A DNA stretch of 64,000 bases from Planctomycetia bacterium (GCA_015709575.1 CP054190.1:1364001-1428000), one strand, 5' to 3'; numbered from the stretch's first letter, positions 25,464 through 36,729 are shown. The notes: generated from the letters alone by a model not told the origin. A program made the numbers and translations.

Positions 25464-26386
25464 TGCTCGCTGCAGCGGATCCGGTGTCGCACGTCGCGCA
25501 ACACATTGCCTACGAATTCGGCGAGGGGCTTTTCCGCTTTCCGCTGCTCAGCAACCACATCATCATGCAGGTGCTGGCGGCGCTGATCGTTCTGTGGGTG
25601 ATTCCGCGGGCGGTGGCGAAGCGGGCAGGTCGGGACGCGGTGGGGCGGCTGGTGCCGACCGGGCTGGGGAACGCGATCGAGGTGCTGTGCCTCGCGCTGC
25701 GCGACCACATCTTCAAGCCGAACCTCGGCGCCTACACGGACCGCTTTCTGCCGTACCTGTGGTCCCTGTTCATGTTCATCCTGGTGTCGAACCTGCTGGG
25801 GTTGATCCCGCTGACCGATTGGGCGTTCTTTCTGAAGGATACGAAGGTCGGGAATACGACGGCCCAGCACCTGATCGGTGGGACCTCGACGGCCAACATC
25901 TTCATCACGGGGGCGCTGGCGCTCATCACGCTGGTGATGATGGTGTATTGCGGCCTGAAGTATCACGGCATGACGTACGTGAAACACTTTTTCATGGGGC
26001 CGCCGGCGCTGTCGTGGTTCATCGCGATTCTGGAGGTGCTGGGGCTGTTCTTCAAGGCGGCGGCGCTGGCCCTGCGTCTCTTCGCGAACATGCTGGCCGG
26101 GCACATCCTGCTGGCCGTGCTGCTGGGGTTCGTCGGGGCGGCGTGGAAGCTCTCCACCGGGGCGGGCGTGGCGATCGGAGCGGTGGTGATCTTCGGCAGC
26201 ATTGCGATCTTCTTCCTGGAAATTTTCGTCGCGTTTCTGCACGCGTTCATCTTTGCGACGCTGACGGCGGTGTTCGTCGGCCTGTCGGTGAACATCCACC
26301 ACGATGAGCATGAGCATGAACACGATCATGGGCACGGCCACGGGCAGGAAGCCCACGCCGCCCATGCCGCGGGGGCGCACGGCTGA
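25460..26386 (+). CDS. atpB: ATP synthase F0 subunit a with His-rich tail
   Basis: 308 residues. It starts at the ATG overlapping the upstream stop. Membrane helices include LWSLFMFILVSNLLGLIPL. The key proton-channel helix is AALALRLFANMLAGHILL, with the essential Arg at R206. The residue equivalent to E. coli Glu219 is H215, and the position equivalent to His245 is E254 (FFLEIFVAFLHAFIFATL), the swapped His/Glu arrangement also seen in mitochondria. The last about 30 residues (IHHDEHEHEHDHGHGHGQEAH...) are a striking His/Glu/Asp/Gly tail that could bind metal. The subunit forms the proton half-channels next to the c-ring. Confidence 0.94.
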   Translation: MMLAAADPVSHVAQHIAYEFGEGLFRFPLLSNHIIMQVLAALIVLWVIPRAVAKRAGRDAVGRLVPTGLGNAIEVLCLALRDHIFKPNLGAYTDRFLPYLWSLFMFILVSNLLGLIPLTDWAFFLKDTKVGNTTAQHLIGGTSTANIFITGALALITLVMMVYCGLKYHGMTYVKHFFMGPPALSWFIAILEVLGLFFKAAALALRLFANMLAGHILLAVLLGFVGAAWKLSTGAGVAIGAVVIFGSIAIFFLEIFVAFLHAFIFATLTAVFVGLSVNIHHDEHEHEHDHGHGHGQEAHAAHAAGAHG

Positions 26387-26518
26387 GGCAGCCGTGCAGC
26401 GGGCTGGCTGAGAATCATGACCCGGCGGCGGCGACGGGCCGCGCCCGGTGTCCGGAGTGTGTTCAACATCAGTGGCGCTGAGCGGAATCAGCGCCCGTTT
26501 GTGAAAGGGCTTGGTTTC

Positions 26519-26848
26519 ATGAGCAAGGCACGTGGTTGGGTCGCGCTGGCCGCGATGGTGGTCGGGTTCGGCATCTTCTCCGCTTCCCCGGCGCTGGCGC
26601 AGGGCGCGGCAGGGGGCACGGCGGTGAGCGGTCCGGCGATTCCGGGCGCGGTTGGTGCGGGCATCGGCGCCGGGCTGGCGCTGATCGGCGCGGGGCTGGG
26701 CGTGGGTCGCATCGGCGGCAGCGCGGTCGAGTCGATCGCGCGTCAGCCGGAGGCGGCCGGCTCGATCTTCACGCCCATGATCATCACCGCGGCGATGGTC
26801 GAGGGGGCGGCGCTGTTCGCCATCGTGGTCTGCCTGCTGAAGAACTAG
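26519..26848 (+). CDS. atpE: ATP synthase F0 subunit c with N-terminal presequence
   Basis: 109 residues from the ATG at 26519; the longer frame from 26417 is Arg-rich and unlikely. Subunit c is normally 70-90 residues. Here a 30-residue N-terminal part (ARGWVALAAMVVGFGIFSASPALAQG) looks like a cleavable signal peptide before the usual hairpin. Helix 1 is Gly-rich (GAVGAGIGAGLALIGAGLGVGRIGG), the polar loop has RQPE (75-78), and helix 2 carries the ion-binding carboxylate E95 (AAMVEGAALFAIVVCLL). The residues around E95 do not show a clear Na+ signature, so proton coupling is assumed. Confidence 0.93.
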   Translation: MSKARGWVALAAMVVGFGIFSASPALAQGAAGGTAVSGPAIPGAVGAGIGAGLALIGAGLGVGRIGGSAVESIARQPEAAGSIFTPMIITAAMVEGAALFAIVVCLLKN

Positions 26849-26897
26849 CGGCCCGCACGCGCGACGACGCGCGCCCGCTCCGCGGGAGCGCATCGCC

Positions 26898-27518
26898 GTG
26901 CAGGAGAGCAACGTGACCCCACGCACGCACGCGGCGCTGATCGCCGCGGCCGCCGCGCTCGGCGGCGCACTGCCGGCGCTCGCTGCCCCGGCCGCCGACG
27001 GCCACGCGCCCGGCATCTTCGAGGGCGGCCTGGGCAACGCGATCGTGCAGATGATCATCTTCGGCGCGGTCGTGCTGATCCTGGGTCGCACCGCCTGGCC
27101 GATGATCATCCGCACGCTCAACGAGCGAGAGAAGAGCATCCGCGAGTCGATCGAGTCCGCGCATCGGCGGAATGACGAGGCCGCAGCACTGCTCAAGAAG
27201 CACCAGGAGCTGATCGACAAGGCCCGCGCTGACGCCACCGCCATCGTCGAGGAAGGTCGTCGCGACGGCGAGGACACCCGCCGCCGCATGGCGGACGAGG
27301 CGCGGCGCGAGGCGGATGAGACGGTGGCGCGCGCCAAGCGCGAGATCGAGTTGGCGACCCAGGCCGCGGTGAAGGAGCTGTATGACCGCACGGCCGAGCT
27401 GTCGGTGCAGATCGCCGGCGGCATCGTGGGCAAGGCGTTGTCGCCGGACGACCACCGCGCGCTGGTGGCGCAGTCGATCGAGCGGATGACCGCGGCCCGC
27501 CGGGCCGGCTCGAATTGA
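26898..27518 (+). CDS. atpF: ATP synthase F0 subunit b with signal-like N-terminus
   Basis: 206 residues, longer than the usual 156-170. A hydrophobic leader (ALIAAAAALGGALPALAAPAA) comes first, then the membrane helix AIVQMIIFGAVVLILGRTAWP, then the long right-handed coiled-coil stalk (LNEREKSIRESIESAHRRNDEAAALLKKHQELIDKAR onward) ending in the delta-binding region. With two N-terminal hydrophobic segments, the first is probably a cleaved signal peptide, parallel to subunit c. It forms the peripheral stator. Expected ribosome site AGGAG lies upstream. Confidence 0.92.
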   Translation: MQESNVTPRTHAALIAAAAALGGALPALAAPAADGHAPGIFEGGLGNAIVQMIIFGAVVLILGRTAWPMIIRTLNEREKSIRESIESAHRRNDEAAALLKKHQELIDKARADATAIVEEGRRDGEDTRRRMADEARREADETVARAKREIELATQAAVKELYDRTAELSVQIAGGIVGKALSPDDHRALVAQSIERMTAARRAGSN

Positions 27519-27587
27519 TCGCATGAAGCGACGTGACCCCCGCGGGAGGACGTGCGGCAACGCACACGCCCGCTCAGGAGCGCACGC

Positions 27588-28166
27588 ATGGCTGAACTGA
27601 TTGACAAGCAGCTTGCCGCCGCGGATGCGTACGCGGCCGCGCTGCATGACCTGGCTCGAAGCACCGGCACGGTGGCCGAGACGCTCGACGAGCTCAATGA
27701 GCTCTGTCGGCTGCTGGAGATCGAGCCGGACTTCGCGCTCTTCATGGGCAGCGGATCGCTCGGTTCCGATCAGCGTGCCGCGGGTCTGGAAAAAATGCTG
27801 CGCGGACGGGTCAGCGACCTGACGCTTAACGCCGTGCAGGTGCTGTGCGCCCACGGGCGCAACGATCTGCTCCCGGCGCTGCGCGAGCGGCTGCGGGCGC
27901 GAATCGGCGACGAGGCGCGGCAGGCGCGGGTGACGGTGCGCAGCGCCGTGCCGCTGGATCCGCCGCAGCGCGAGGAGCTGTCGCGCGTCGCGGCGACGCT
28001 CTCGGGGCGCACCCCGGTGATTCAGTACATCGTGCAGCCGGAGCTGCTCGGCGGTCTGATCGTCGAGTTCGACGACTGGCGCTTCGACAACTCGGTGCGC
28101 CGCCACCTGGAGGGTGCGCGGCGCGTGCTGGAGGATCGCAGCAAGCGCGGGTTCTCGGATAACTAG
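27588..28166 (+). CDS. atpH: ATP synthase F1 subunit delta
   Basis: 192 residues from the ATG at 27588, with CAGGAG just upstream. The N-terminal helical domain ([29 protein letters not shown]) binds subunit alpha. The C-terminal half holds [66 protein letters not shown], the conserved delta/OSCP end. It clamps the peripheral stalk to F1. The gene order b-delta-alpha-gamma-beta is standard. Confidence 0.92.
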   Translation: MAELIDKQLAAADAYAAALHDLARSTGTVAETLDELNELCRLLEIEPDFALFMGSGSLGSDQRAAGLEKMLRGRVSDLTLNAVQVLCAHGRNDLLPALRERLRARIGDEARQARVTVRSAVPLDPPQREELSRVAATLSGRTPVIQYIVQPELLGGLIVEFDDWRFDNSVRRHLEGARRVLEDRSKRGFSDN

Positions 28167-28261
28167 CGCCCCCGGCGCCGAGCCTTGCTCGGTGTGACGG
28201 CGGTACGGGCGATCGAGAGAGACGGATTCCGGGCGCAGCCGCGCCCGACAACGAGGTCAGC

Positions 28262-29932
28262 ATGAAGATCAAGGCCGACGAAATCGCGTCCATTATCAAG
28301 CAGGAAATCCAGGGCTACCGCGCTCAGCTCGACGTGGCTGAGGTCGGCAAGGTGCTGTGGGTGAAGGACGGCGTCGCGGGCGTTTACGGCCTGCAGAACG
28401 CGGCCGCGGGCGAAATGCTCGAGTTTGCCAGCGGCGCGATCGGCGTCGTGTTCAACCTCGAGGAAGGCTCGATCGGCGCGGTGATTCTGGGCGACTATCT
28501 GGGCGTCACCGAGGGCGAAGAGGTCCGCGGCACGGGCCGCCTGCTCTCCGTGCCGGTCGGCGAGGCGCTGGTCGGGCGCGTGGTCGATCCGCTCGGCCGC
28601 CCGATGGACGGCAAGGGGCCGATCCAGTCGCCGCACCGCTACCCGCTGGAGCGCATCGCCCCCGGCATCGCCGAGCGCCAGCCGGTGACGGAGCCGCTGC
28701 AGACCGGCGTGAAAGCGATCGACGCGATGATCCCGATCGGCCGCGGGCAGCGCGAACTGATCATCGGCGACCGCAAGACCGGCAAGACCGCCATCGCCAT
28801 CGACACGATCATCAACCAGAAGGGCGGTGACATGATCTGTGTCTACGTGGCGGTCGGGCAGAAGGAATCGACCGTCGCGGGCATCGTCGAGACGCTGCGC
28901 GCCCAGGGGGCGATGGACTACACGATCGTCGTCACGTCCTGCTCTTCCGATCCCGCTCCGCTTCAATACATCGCCCCGCTGGCCGGTTGTGCGATGGCCG
29001 AATACTTCATGTTTGAGCATGGCCGGGCGACGCTGTGCGTGTACGACGACCTGTCGAAGCAGGCGCAGGCCTATCGGCAGTTGTCGCTGCTGCTGCGACG
29101 CCCGCCGGGTCGCGAAGCCTACCCTGGCGACGTGTTCTATCTGCACAGCCGCCTGCTGGAGCGCTCCTGCAAGATGGCCGACAAGCGCGTGATCGTGAAG
29201 AAGGGCGCACCCGCCGGCGAGGAGAAGGGCGTCAACGGCAAGGTGTACATCGGCAACCAGGATCAGCACGCGCTGGAGCACGACCTCAAGGGGCTAGGCG
29301 CGGATTCGCACGAGGCTCGCAAGCTGCGGGCATCCGGCGGCTCGCTGACGGCGCTGCCGGTCATTGAGACGCTTGAAGGCGAAGTGTCGGCCTACATTCC
29401 GACGAACGTGATTTCGATCACCGACGGGCAGATTTACCTGGAGCCGGACCTTTTCTTCGCGGGCGTTCGTCCGGCAGTGAACGTGGGCATCTCGGTCAGC
29501 CGCGTGGGCGGCAACGCCCAGATTCCGGCGATGAAGAAGATCGCCGGCTCGCTGCGGCTGGACCTGGCCGCCTTCCGTGAACTGGAGGCCTTCGCGCAGC
29601 TCGGCACGGAGCTGGACCCGGCCACGCAGCGCCAGCTCGACCGCGGGCGGCGCATGGTGGAGTTGCTCAAGCAGCCGCAGTACCGGCCGATGGACGTGAT
29701 CGATCAGGTCATCGCGATTCACGCCGGCGCGCGCGGCTTCCTCGACGACGTGCCGCTGGATCGCGTCCGCGATTTCGAGACGGAGCTGCTCAAGTTCTAT
29801 CGCGACGAGCACCCCGAGACGCGCGCGGCGCTGCATCGCGACCGCAAGCTGACGGACGAAGTGGATGCGACGCTCAAGCGCCTGACGGGTGAGTTCAAGG
29901 CGGGCTTTTCGGCGCGACAGGCGAAGAAGTAA
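28262..29932 (+). CDS. atpA: ATP synthase F1 subunit alpha with internal insertion
   Basis: 556 residues, about 45-50 more than E. coli. The N-terminal region has [19 protein letters not shown]. The P-loop is GDRKTGKT (169-176). [26 protein letters not shown] is the alpha-specific signature. Where E. coli has a short turn before GGGSLTALP, this protein inserts about 45 residues (from [11 protein letters not shown] through [19 protein letters not shown]), highly charged and probably surface-exposed. Alpha binds non-catalytic nucleotide and supplies the arginine finger. A 95-nt gap separates it from atpH. Confidence 0.94.
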   Translation: MKIKADEIASIIKQEIQGYRAQLDVAEVGKVLWVKDGVAGVYGLQNAAAGEMLEFASGAIGVVFNLEEGSIGAVILGDYLGVTEGEEVRGTGRLLSVPVGEALVGRVVDPLGRPMDGKGPIQSPHRYPLERIAPGIAERQPVTEPLQTGVKAIDAMIPIGRGQRELIIGDRKTGKTAIAIDTIINQKGGDMICVYVAVGQKESTVAGIVETLRAQGAMDYTIVVTSCSSDPAPLQYIAPLAGCAMAEYFMFEHGRATLCVYDDLSKQAQAYRQLSLLLRRPPGREAYPGDVFYLHSRLLERSCKMADKRVIVKKGAPAGEEKGVNGKVYIGNQDQHALEHDLKGLGADSHEARKLRASGGSLTALPVIETLEGEVSAYIPTNVISITDGQIYLEPDLFFAGVRPAVNVGISVSRVGGNAQIPAMKKIAGSLRLDLAAFRELEAFAQLGTELDPATQRQLDRGRRMVELLKQPQYRPMDVIDQVIAIHAGARGFLDDVPLDRVRDFETELLKFYRDEHPETRAALHRDRKLTDEVDATLKRLTGEFKAGFSARQAKK

Positions 29933-29984
29933 CAAGCCGTCGGCGACACTGCAAAAAGTCGCCGCGCGTTAGGGAGCATGGTTC

Positions 29985-30860
29985 ATGGCCAAGGCCCGGG
30001 CGATCGTGAAGCGCCGCAAAGCGGTGCGGAACATCCGCAAGATCACCCAGACAATGCAGCTCATCGCCACGGCGCGCTTTCAGAAGTGCCTGCAGCGCGC
30101 CATCGCCGGCCGCCCCTACACCGAGCGCATGTCCGCAATGATCGAGTCGCTCTCGGCCGCCGGCTCGGCCGATCACCCGCTGCTGGCGTCGAATGACGGC
30201 GTGTTGCGCGGCGTGTTGCTGACGATCACATCCAATCGCGGATTGTGCGGTTCGTACAACTCGGCCGTGCTGCGGCAGGCGGGCGAGGTGATGCGCGAGC
30301 AGCAGGCCGCCGGGCGGCAGTTGTCGATCGAGGTGGTCGGCAAGAAGGGGCTGGGCTACCTGCGCTTCCTGGGGATTAGCGCCGAGCGCAGCATCACCGA
30401 CGTCGAGGACCGCATCGCCTACGGACGGGTGGCCGAGATGGCGGATCGTTACATCGCGATGTATACCGAGCGGAAGATCAGCGCGGTGGACGTGGTGTAT
30501 ACGCGCTTCGTGTCGGCCGGCGTACAGCGGGCCTCGCGCCTGCGTCTGCTGCCAATTGAACCGCCGAAGGCGGCGGATGAGGCCACGGCGCGCAAGCGGA
30601 TCGAGTTTGAATATTCGCCGCCGCCGCAGGAGCTATTGGGCAAGCTGATCCCGGAGATGGTGAAGATCCGGCTCTACCAGTGTTTCAACGATTCCATCGT
30701 CAGCGAGCAGGTGGCGCGCATGGTGGCGATGAAGTCGGCCACCGAGGCGGCCGGGGACATGATCAAGGCCCTGACCAGCAGCTACAACCGCGCCCGCCAG
30801 TCCGGCATCACGATGGAACTGCTGGACATCATGGGCGGCGCGAGCGCGATTGACGGCTGA
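29985..30860 (+). CDS. atpG: ATP synthase F1 subunit gamma
   Basis: 291 residues. The N-terminal helix has RRKAVRNIRKITQTMQLIATARFQK and the C-terminal helix ends ARMVAMKSATEAAGDMIKALTSSYNRARQSGITMELLDIMGGASAI, both diagnostic for the rotating central stalk. The central Rossmann-like domain contains LLTITSNRGLCGSYNSAVLR. It couples c-ring rotation to catalysis. It is followed by 151 nt without a convincing gene before atpD. Confidence 0.93.
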   Translation: MAKARAIVKRRKAVRNIRKITQTMQLIATARFQKCLQRAIAGRPYTERMSAMIESLSAAGSADHPLLASNDGVLRGVLLTITSNRGLCGSYNSAVLRQAGEVMREQQAAGRQLSIEVVGKKGLGYLRFLGISAERSITDVEDRIAYGRVAEMADRYIAMYTERKISAVDVVYTRFVSAGVQRASRLRLLPIEPPKAADEATARKRIEFEYSPPPQELLGKLIPEMVKIRLYQCFNDSIVSEQVARMVAMKSATEAAGDMIKALTSSYNRARQSGITMELLDIMGGASAIDG

Positions 30861-30984
30861 TGCTTGGTCGCACCCCGTCGCAGGGGGGCAGCGCGAGCCG
30901 GATGGAGATGCACGGTCGGGTGCCGTCCCGGCTGCGGCGCGGGCGCAAGGCCCGCTCGGACGGACGAATTCGCACGAAGAGTGA

Positions 30985-32451
<1,467 letters not shown>

Positions 32452-32470
32452 GGCGGCTGCTCATCGCCGC

Positions 32471-32495
32471 AGCGCCGGAGTGGCCCTCCGGCGCT
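32471..32495. terminator. Strong hairpin between convergent atpD and secreted-protein gene
   Basis: Ten-base perfect arms AGCGCCGGAG (32471-32480) and CTCCGGCGCT (32486-32495) around TGGCC, 20 bp past the atpD stop and 61 bp from the stop of the facing gene. There is no T-run, so termination in both directions is inferred from position. Confidence 0.5.
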
Positions 32496-32555
32496 CGCGG
32501 ACGTTACGGCCGCGCGACCCTGTTGACCGTTACGGACGCAGGTCCCCATTGAGCG

Positions 32556-34928
32556 CTACGGGCACATCGCCGCCGTGCATCCGGATTCAGTGCCTGGGGC
32601 CAATCCGCCGATCAGCGTGCATGCAGCCGGGGATAGTGTCGCGCAACCACCGTTGGGGAGGCAACAATCCTGCGCCGGGCACGATGGGCAGGGCTGTCCT
32701 GGTGGTGGTGTATTCACGATGCACTCCACGAACGGGTCGATGTCGAAGTTGTTGAAGACCGAGTCGCAGTCCACGTCGCCCCAGCAGCGGCGCTTGTACC
32801 AGCACGCTTCGCTGCCACCGAGATTCAGATAGCTGGCCGGTGCGGACGGTGGAACATCCGGGGGCAGTGCGGGCGTCGGGCCGTCGATCAGTGCGGCCAC
32901 GAAGAAGTTGATGTCGAAGTTGTTGACCACGCCGTCGCAGTTCGCATCGCCGACAAGGTGATCCTCACACTTGTCTGTGACGATGCAGGATCCGCGGGTT
33001 GTCAGAATCAGGCTCCAGTGCTGCAACGAGCCGGAGTCGTAGATGATGTTGTCTGTGACCTGAAGGGTCCATTCTCCTCCTGCCGGCAATCCATTGAACG
33101 CACTGAGACGGCGCGGGGGCGTGGGGGGGTGGGGCGCGATCGTGCCAACGTTCGCCAGCGGCGGACAGGTGACCCCGACCGGCACGCCCTCGTCGTCAAA
33201 TGTGACGGAAAGACCAGGATGCCAGCCGCACTGATTGTCCCACAGCCAGACCGTGGTTGATAAATGCTCCAGCTTGATTTCCAGATCGAAGACGGAAGTA
33301 TGCGAAATCGTCACCTTCACATCGACGTCTGAGACCGTTTCGTCAAGCCCGAAGACGTATATCGCGTCCTCGACTGTCGTGAAGTCGGCGATGTGGAGTC
33401 CCGGCGCGCGCGTGTACGTCCGCGTACTCTCGGGAATGAGGCAGGGGCCGCCGGCCGCGATACCGCCCAGCTGCGCGCACGTGGATGCCGGAAGGGTGGT
33501 GCATGAGTCCCCCGGGGCCAGGCAGCATGCAACCGTACATTGCCGGATCTGAAGGTAGAAATCCGCACTCACGGGCTCAGAGCGCTGGTCAATGAGCAGC
33601 CAGTAAATTCCGGGGCTCAGTTGAAGCCCGTAGCTCTCCGTAACCCCAGGCGAAACCTGGCCGAGAAAGATACACCCGCCAGCCTGGTTCGGTTGCGGGC
33701 AAACGCTGTTGATGCGGCAGTCGATGTTGTTTGCATTGGCGCGGTTCGTGACCCGGATTTCGACACACGTGGGGTCGCTGACAGTAAGCCTGTAGTGAAT
33801 GTCCTCCCCATGCTGAACCTGAGCTCCTAGGCATCCGAAGGTGTCGTCATCCCGCTTGCCAAAAGTGGTGTTGGCCTGCTCGAATGGGAGCGCCGCGGGC
33901 ACGGCGATCTCGATGGGGTTGTTGCAGTTCTGCCCTGGGTTTGTGTCCGGACAGGCCGTTGTACCGCATTGAGATCCGCCGGCTTGCGGTGTGCCACCTG
34001 CGGCGGCGCATGACTCCGAGGTCACCTGCGTACAAGTCGTATCGGAGAAGCAACACGCCACGGTCGGTGCGACGACCGTAAAGCTGATGAAAACGACCTC
34101 GAACATTTGCGCGCGCGTCGCGGCGACGTCATAGACGCCGAACGCATCCGTGAACCGCATCGACACGTTGACATCAGTCGCATTGCTGCTGTTGACGATC
34201 ACGTTCGGATAGTCTGTCACGTGTCCGCTCGGAAATGTCTCTCCGGATGCCGCCGGCCGGTCATTGGCGAAGTTCCAGTTGCTGACCGCCAGCAGGTAGG
34301 ATCCCGGAGCGAAGGAGCGTGTCAGGAGATTAGGATCGTCGTTCCCGTAATCAGGTATGGCGTTGTACGCGGCGTCATAGACCCAGAAATCCGTATCCGT
34401 GGAGTGGCCGGCTCGCCCGATCGTGATCATTCCGCTCTGGAGGTTCGTCGGTCCGGCCAGAATCGAGACGGGGTTTGTGCTGAGTTCGTAGCGATAGCCG
34501 TCAGTGGTTGCGGACGTTCCCTCGACGCGAAAGTAGATCTGTTCCATCCGGCCGAAGCCGTACCACTGCACATATTTCGGCGTACCAGCCCCGCTTTGCA
34601 GCGTCACGTCGGCTGTCCCGATCACGCCCCCGGTCTGGTTCAGTCCGCGTAGACTGGCCGACAGCAATGAGCTGCCTGCGGTCTGTATCAAGCGGTGTCG
34701 ATAGATCGGCGAACGATTGGCCGACGTCCTCACGCGGAAGTAGTCGAGCGATCCAAGGCCGGCCGAGTTGCTGGCTCCGGTCGTCGTGCCGCTGATGCCG
34801 TCTCCCGACCCGAGCGTCACGATGTTCGCGGCGGCTTTCCCGTTGTTCGGTTCTACCTCGTGGAATTCTGTCGAATACGCTGACGCGGTGCAGAATGCGC
34901 CGGCAATCATGACACACAAGCGAACCAT
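32556..34928 (-). CDS. Large secreted protein with PPC-like, P-domain and dockerin-like modules
   Basis: 790 residues with a signal peptide (MVRLCVMIAGAFCTASAYS). In order: a PPC-like start (FHEVEPNNGKAAANIVTLGSGDGISGTTTG); beta-rich regions; a Cys motif CCFSDTTCTQVTSESCAAAGG...CGTTACP (about 300-330); a second beta domain; a similar motif CCLAPGDSCTTLPASTCAQLGG (about 475); a proprotein-convertase P domain (about 500-650: TVEDAIYVFGLDETVSDVDVKVTISHTSVFDLEIKLEHLSTTVWLWD to SLQHWSLILTTRG); two dockerin-like repeats (GDANCDGVVNNFDINFFVAAL and GDVDCDSVFNNFDIDPFVECI); and a last Cys motif CCLPNGGCATLSPAACTLIGG. Such Cys motifs and paired calcium-loop repeats are typical of planctomycete surface or secreted proteins. 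The substrate or partner is unknown and no catalytic domain is seen. Confidence 0.85.
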   Translation of the reverse strand: MVRLCVMIAGAFCTASAYSTEFHEVEPNNGKAAANIVTLGSGDGISGTTTGASNSAGLGSLDYFRVRTSANRSPIYRHRLIQTAGSSLLSASLRGLNQTGGVIGTADVTLQSGAGTPKYVQWYGFGRMEQIYFRVEGTSATTDGYRYELSTNPVSILAGPTNLQSGMITIGRAGHSTDTDFWVYDAAYNAIPDYGNDDPNLLTRSFAPGSYLLAVSNWNFANDRPAASGETFPSGHVTDYPNVIVNSSNATDVNVSMRFTDAFGVYDVAATRAQMFEVVFISFTVVAPTVACCFSDTTCTQVTSESCAAAGGTPQAGGSQCGTTACPDTNPGQNCNNPIEIAVPAALPFEQANTTFGKRDDDTFGCLGAQVQHGEDIHYRLTVSDPTCVEIRVTNRANANNIDCRINSVCPQPNQAGGCIFLGQVSPGVTESYGLQLSPGIYWLLIDQRSEPVSADFYLQIRQCTVACCLAPGDSCTTLPASTCAQLGGIAAGGPCLIPESTRTYTRAPGLHIADFTTVEDAIYVFGLDETVSDVDVKVTISHTSVFDLEIKLEHLSTTVWLWDNQCGWHPGLSVTFDDEGVPVGVTCPPLANVGTIAPHPPTPPRRLSAFNGLPAGGEWTLQVTDNIIYDSGSLQHWSLILTTRGSCIVTDKCEDHLVGDANCDGVVNNFDINFFVAALIDGPTPALPPDVPPSAPASYLNLGGSEACWYKRRCWGDVDCDSVFNNFDIDPFVECIVNTPPPGQPCPSCPAQDCCLPNGGCATLSPAACTLIGGLAPGTESGCTAAMCP

Positions 34929-35217
34929 CGCGACCTCCTGCGGTCATCGACAACGAATTGGACCAGAAACCAGACAGCGGCCGCGTCCTACGCGGCGCAG
35001 CCGGGGTTGTGACGGGGTCGTGAACCTCTCACGTCGAGGCCCCGCCACCTGTTACAACGATGGAATTGGCGCTTGCGCAACGACAGTGCCACTGATTCGC
35101 CGGCGGGTGAGGCTGGAGTGCGAGACACCCGTCGCGGGGTTCTGACGGGGCGGAACAAGGTGTCCGCCGGGCGACGCGCGGTCATTCCGCGATCGAAAGT
35201 GCCTGTCCTATAATTAC

Positions 35218-36729
35218 TTACCGCTGCTCGGTCCGGCCGTGGGCGTGCTTGGCCTCATACATCACCGCGTCTGCCCGCTCGATCAGCGCTTCAAGCGGCG
35301 TCTCCAGCGGGCTTTGCGCCCAACTCGCGCCGATGCTCACGGACAAGGGGATAGTGACGCCGTTGTGCGCCGCAGGAGTCCCGCAAATGGCGGCATGCAG
35401 TCGGGCGGCGATCGCGCCGCACTCGCCTTGCTGCAGGCCGCGCAGCACGACGACGAACTCGTCGCCGCCCCAGCGCGTCACCAGGTCCGCGTCGCGCGCC
35501 GCCGCCGTCACCCGCCGCCCGCACTCCACCAGCACGGCGTCACCGGCGCAGTGCCCATGCACGTCGTTGACTCGCTTGAAGTCATCGAGATCGATCAGCA
35601 GCACCGCCACGCTCGAGCCCGGGTCGTCGCGCAGGGACTCCGCGAATGACTCCTTCATGCCGTCGCGATTGAGCAGGCGCGTCAGCGGGTCCAGCAGCGC
35701 CCGCGTTTCCAGTTCTGCGGCGCGGGCCTCCGCGTTCTCCTTTGCCCCCAGCAGCGCGATGTTCTGATTGAGCAGACCGGCGTTCTGCGCCACCAATCGT
35801 GTCGCCTCGCGCGTCGCCATCGCGGCTGCCTGGGCGCTCAACTCCGCCAACGACGGCGCTGCCCCGCAGCCGGGGTTGCAGACCCGGCTCACCCGCTCAA
35901 ACTCGCCCTGCAATTCGGCCACGAACGCATCCAGACCGCTCCAGCGCTGCCCGGCCTCCGCGCTCAGCAGCGCGGCCAGCGCTGCGTGGTCGGCGGCGCG
36001 CCAGGCGTAGAGGCTATGTGGCAGCAGGGCGGCGATTCGTGCCGGCAGCGACGGACCGCCGCTCTCGGGGCCGAGGGCGTGGTGGACCGCCACGTCGCTG
36101 CGCAGCGGCTCGGGCAGGCGCAGCAGGGCCGCCAGTCGACCGCTCAGGGATGCGTGATCTTCGCCGAATTGCTCGCGTTCGAGCGCCATCTGGCGCGGAA
36201 TGTCGATTTCGGTGTTGCGCAGGATTTCGGCGTAGCGCTCCTGCCCCGCCGCCAGGAGCAGCGTGATGCCGATGTCGGACAGCAGCGCTGCGGAGAACGC
36301 GTGCCCCTCGTCGGCGCCGGGAATTCCGCGCGCGACCAGGGCCGCCGCGGCGGCCTTGCAGACGCTGGCCTCCCACACGTCGTGCGCCGCGTTCTGGGGC
36401 AGGCGCCATTGGTGATGCAGCCCCGCCAGGCAGTAGGTGACCGAGAGGACGCGCAGGTTGTGGGTGCCGATCAGCGTGACCGCCTGACGCACGCTGGTGA
36501 CGGACCTGGAGACGCCGTAGAAGGCCGAATTGACCAGGGCGAGGACTTTGGCGGTGAGCGCCGGGTCAATGCCAACGGCGTCGGCGAATTCGGACATGTC
36601 GGAGTCGGGATCGTTCGTAAGGGCCAGCACGCGCGCAGCGCTGACCAGCGAGGTCGGGAGGATTTCGAGCGAATCGAGCAGCGACGCGATCCGCGATCCT
36701 GTCGGCGCTGCGAGTGACGCGGCCCCCAT
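35218..36729 (-). CDS. HDOD-domain diguanylate cyclase
   Basis: 503 residues. The N-terminal half (about 15-210) is an HDOD domain (LEILPTSLVSAARVLALTNDPDSDMSEFADAVGIDPALTAKVLALVNSAFYG, RVLSVTYCLAGLHHQW). A coiled linker (about 290-345) leads to a C-terminal GGDEF domain with DPLTRLLNRDGMKE, LIDLDDFKRVND and the intact active site RWGGDEFVVVL. The product-inhibition I-site RDAD sits five residues before GGDEF, so the enzyme is probably active and feedback controlled. It makes cyclic di-GMP. No receiver or membrane sensor is seen; HDOD is presumed to regulate. The start has a strong site (GGAGGAATCATG). Confidence 0.93.
   Translation of the reverse strand: MGAASLAAPTGSRIASLLDSLEILPTSLVSAARVLALTNDPDSDMSEFADAVGIDPALTAKVLALVNSAFYGVSRSVTSVRQAVTLIGTHNLRVLSVTYCLAGLHHQWRLPQNAAHDVWEASVCKAAAAALVARGIPGADEGHAFSAALLSDIGITLLLAAGQERYAEILRNTEIDIPRQMALEREQFGEDHASLSGRLAALLRLPEPLRSDVAVHHALGPESGGPSLPARIAALLPHSLYAWRAADHAALAALLSAEAGQRWSGLDAFVAELQGEFERVSRVCNPGCGAAPSLAELSAQAAAMATREATRLVAQNAGLLNQNIALLGAKENAEARAAELETRALLDPLTRLLNRDGMKESFAESLRDDPGSSVAVLLIDLDDFKRVNDVHGHCAGDAVLVECGRRVTAAARDADLVTRWGGDEFVVVLRGLQQGECGAIAARLHAAICGTPAAHNGVTIPLSVSIGASWAQSPLETPLEALIERADAVMYEAKHAHGRTEQR

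Noticed and set aside
35209..35214. TATAAT on the plus strand.
   Set aside because: It points into the antisense of the diguanylate cyclase gene and has no -35 partner.
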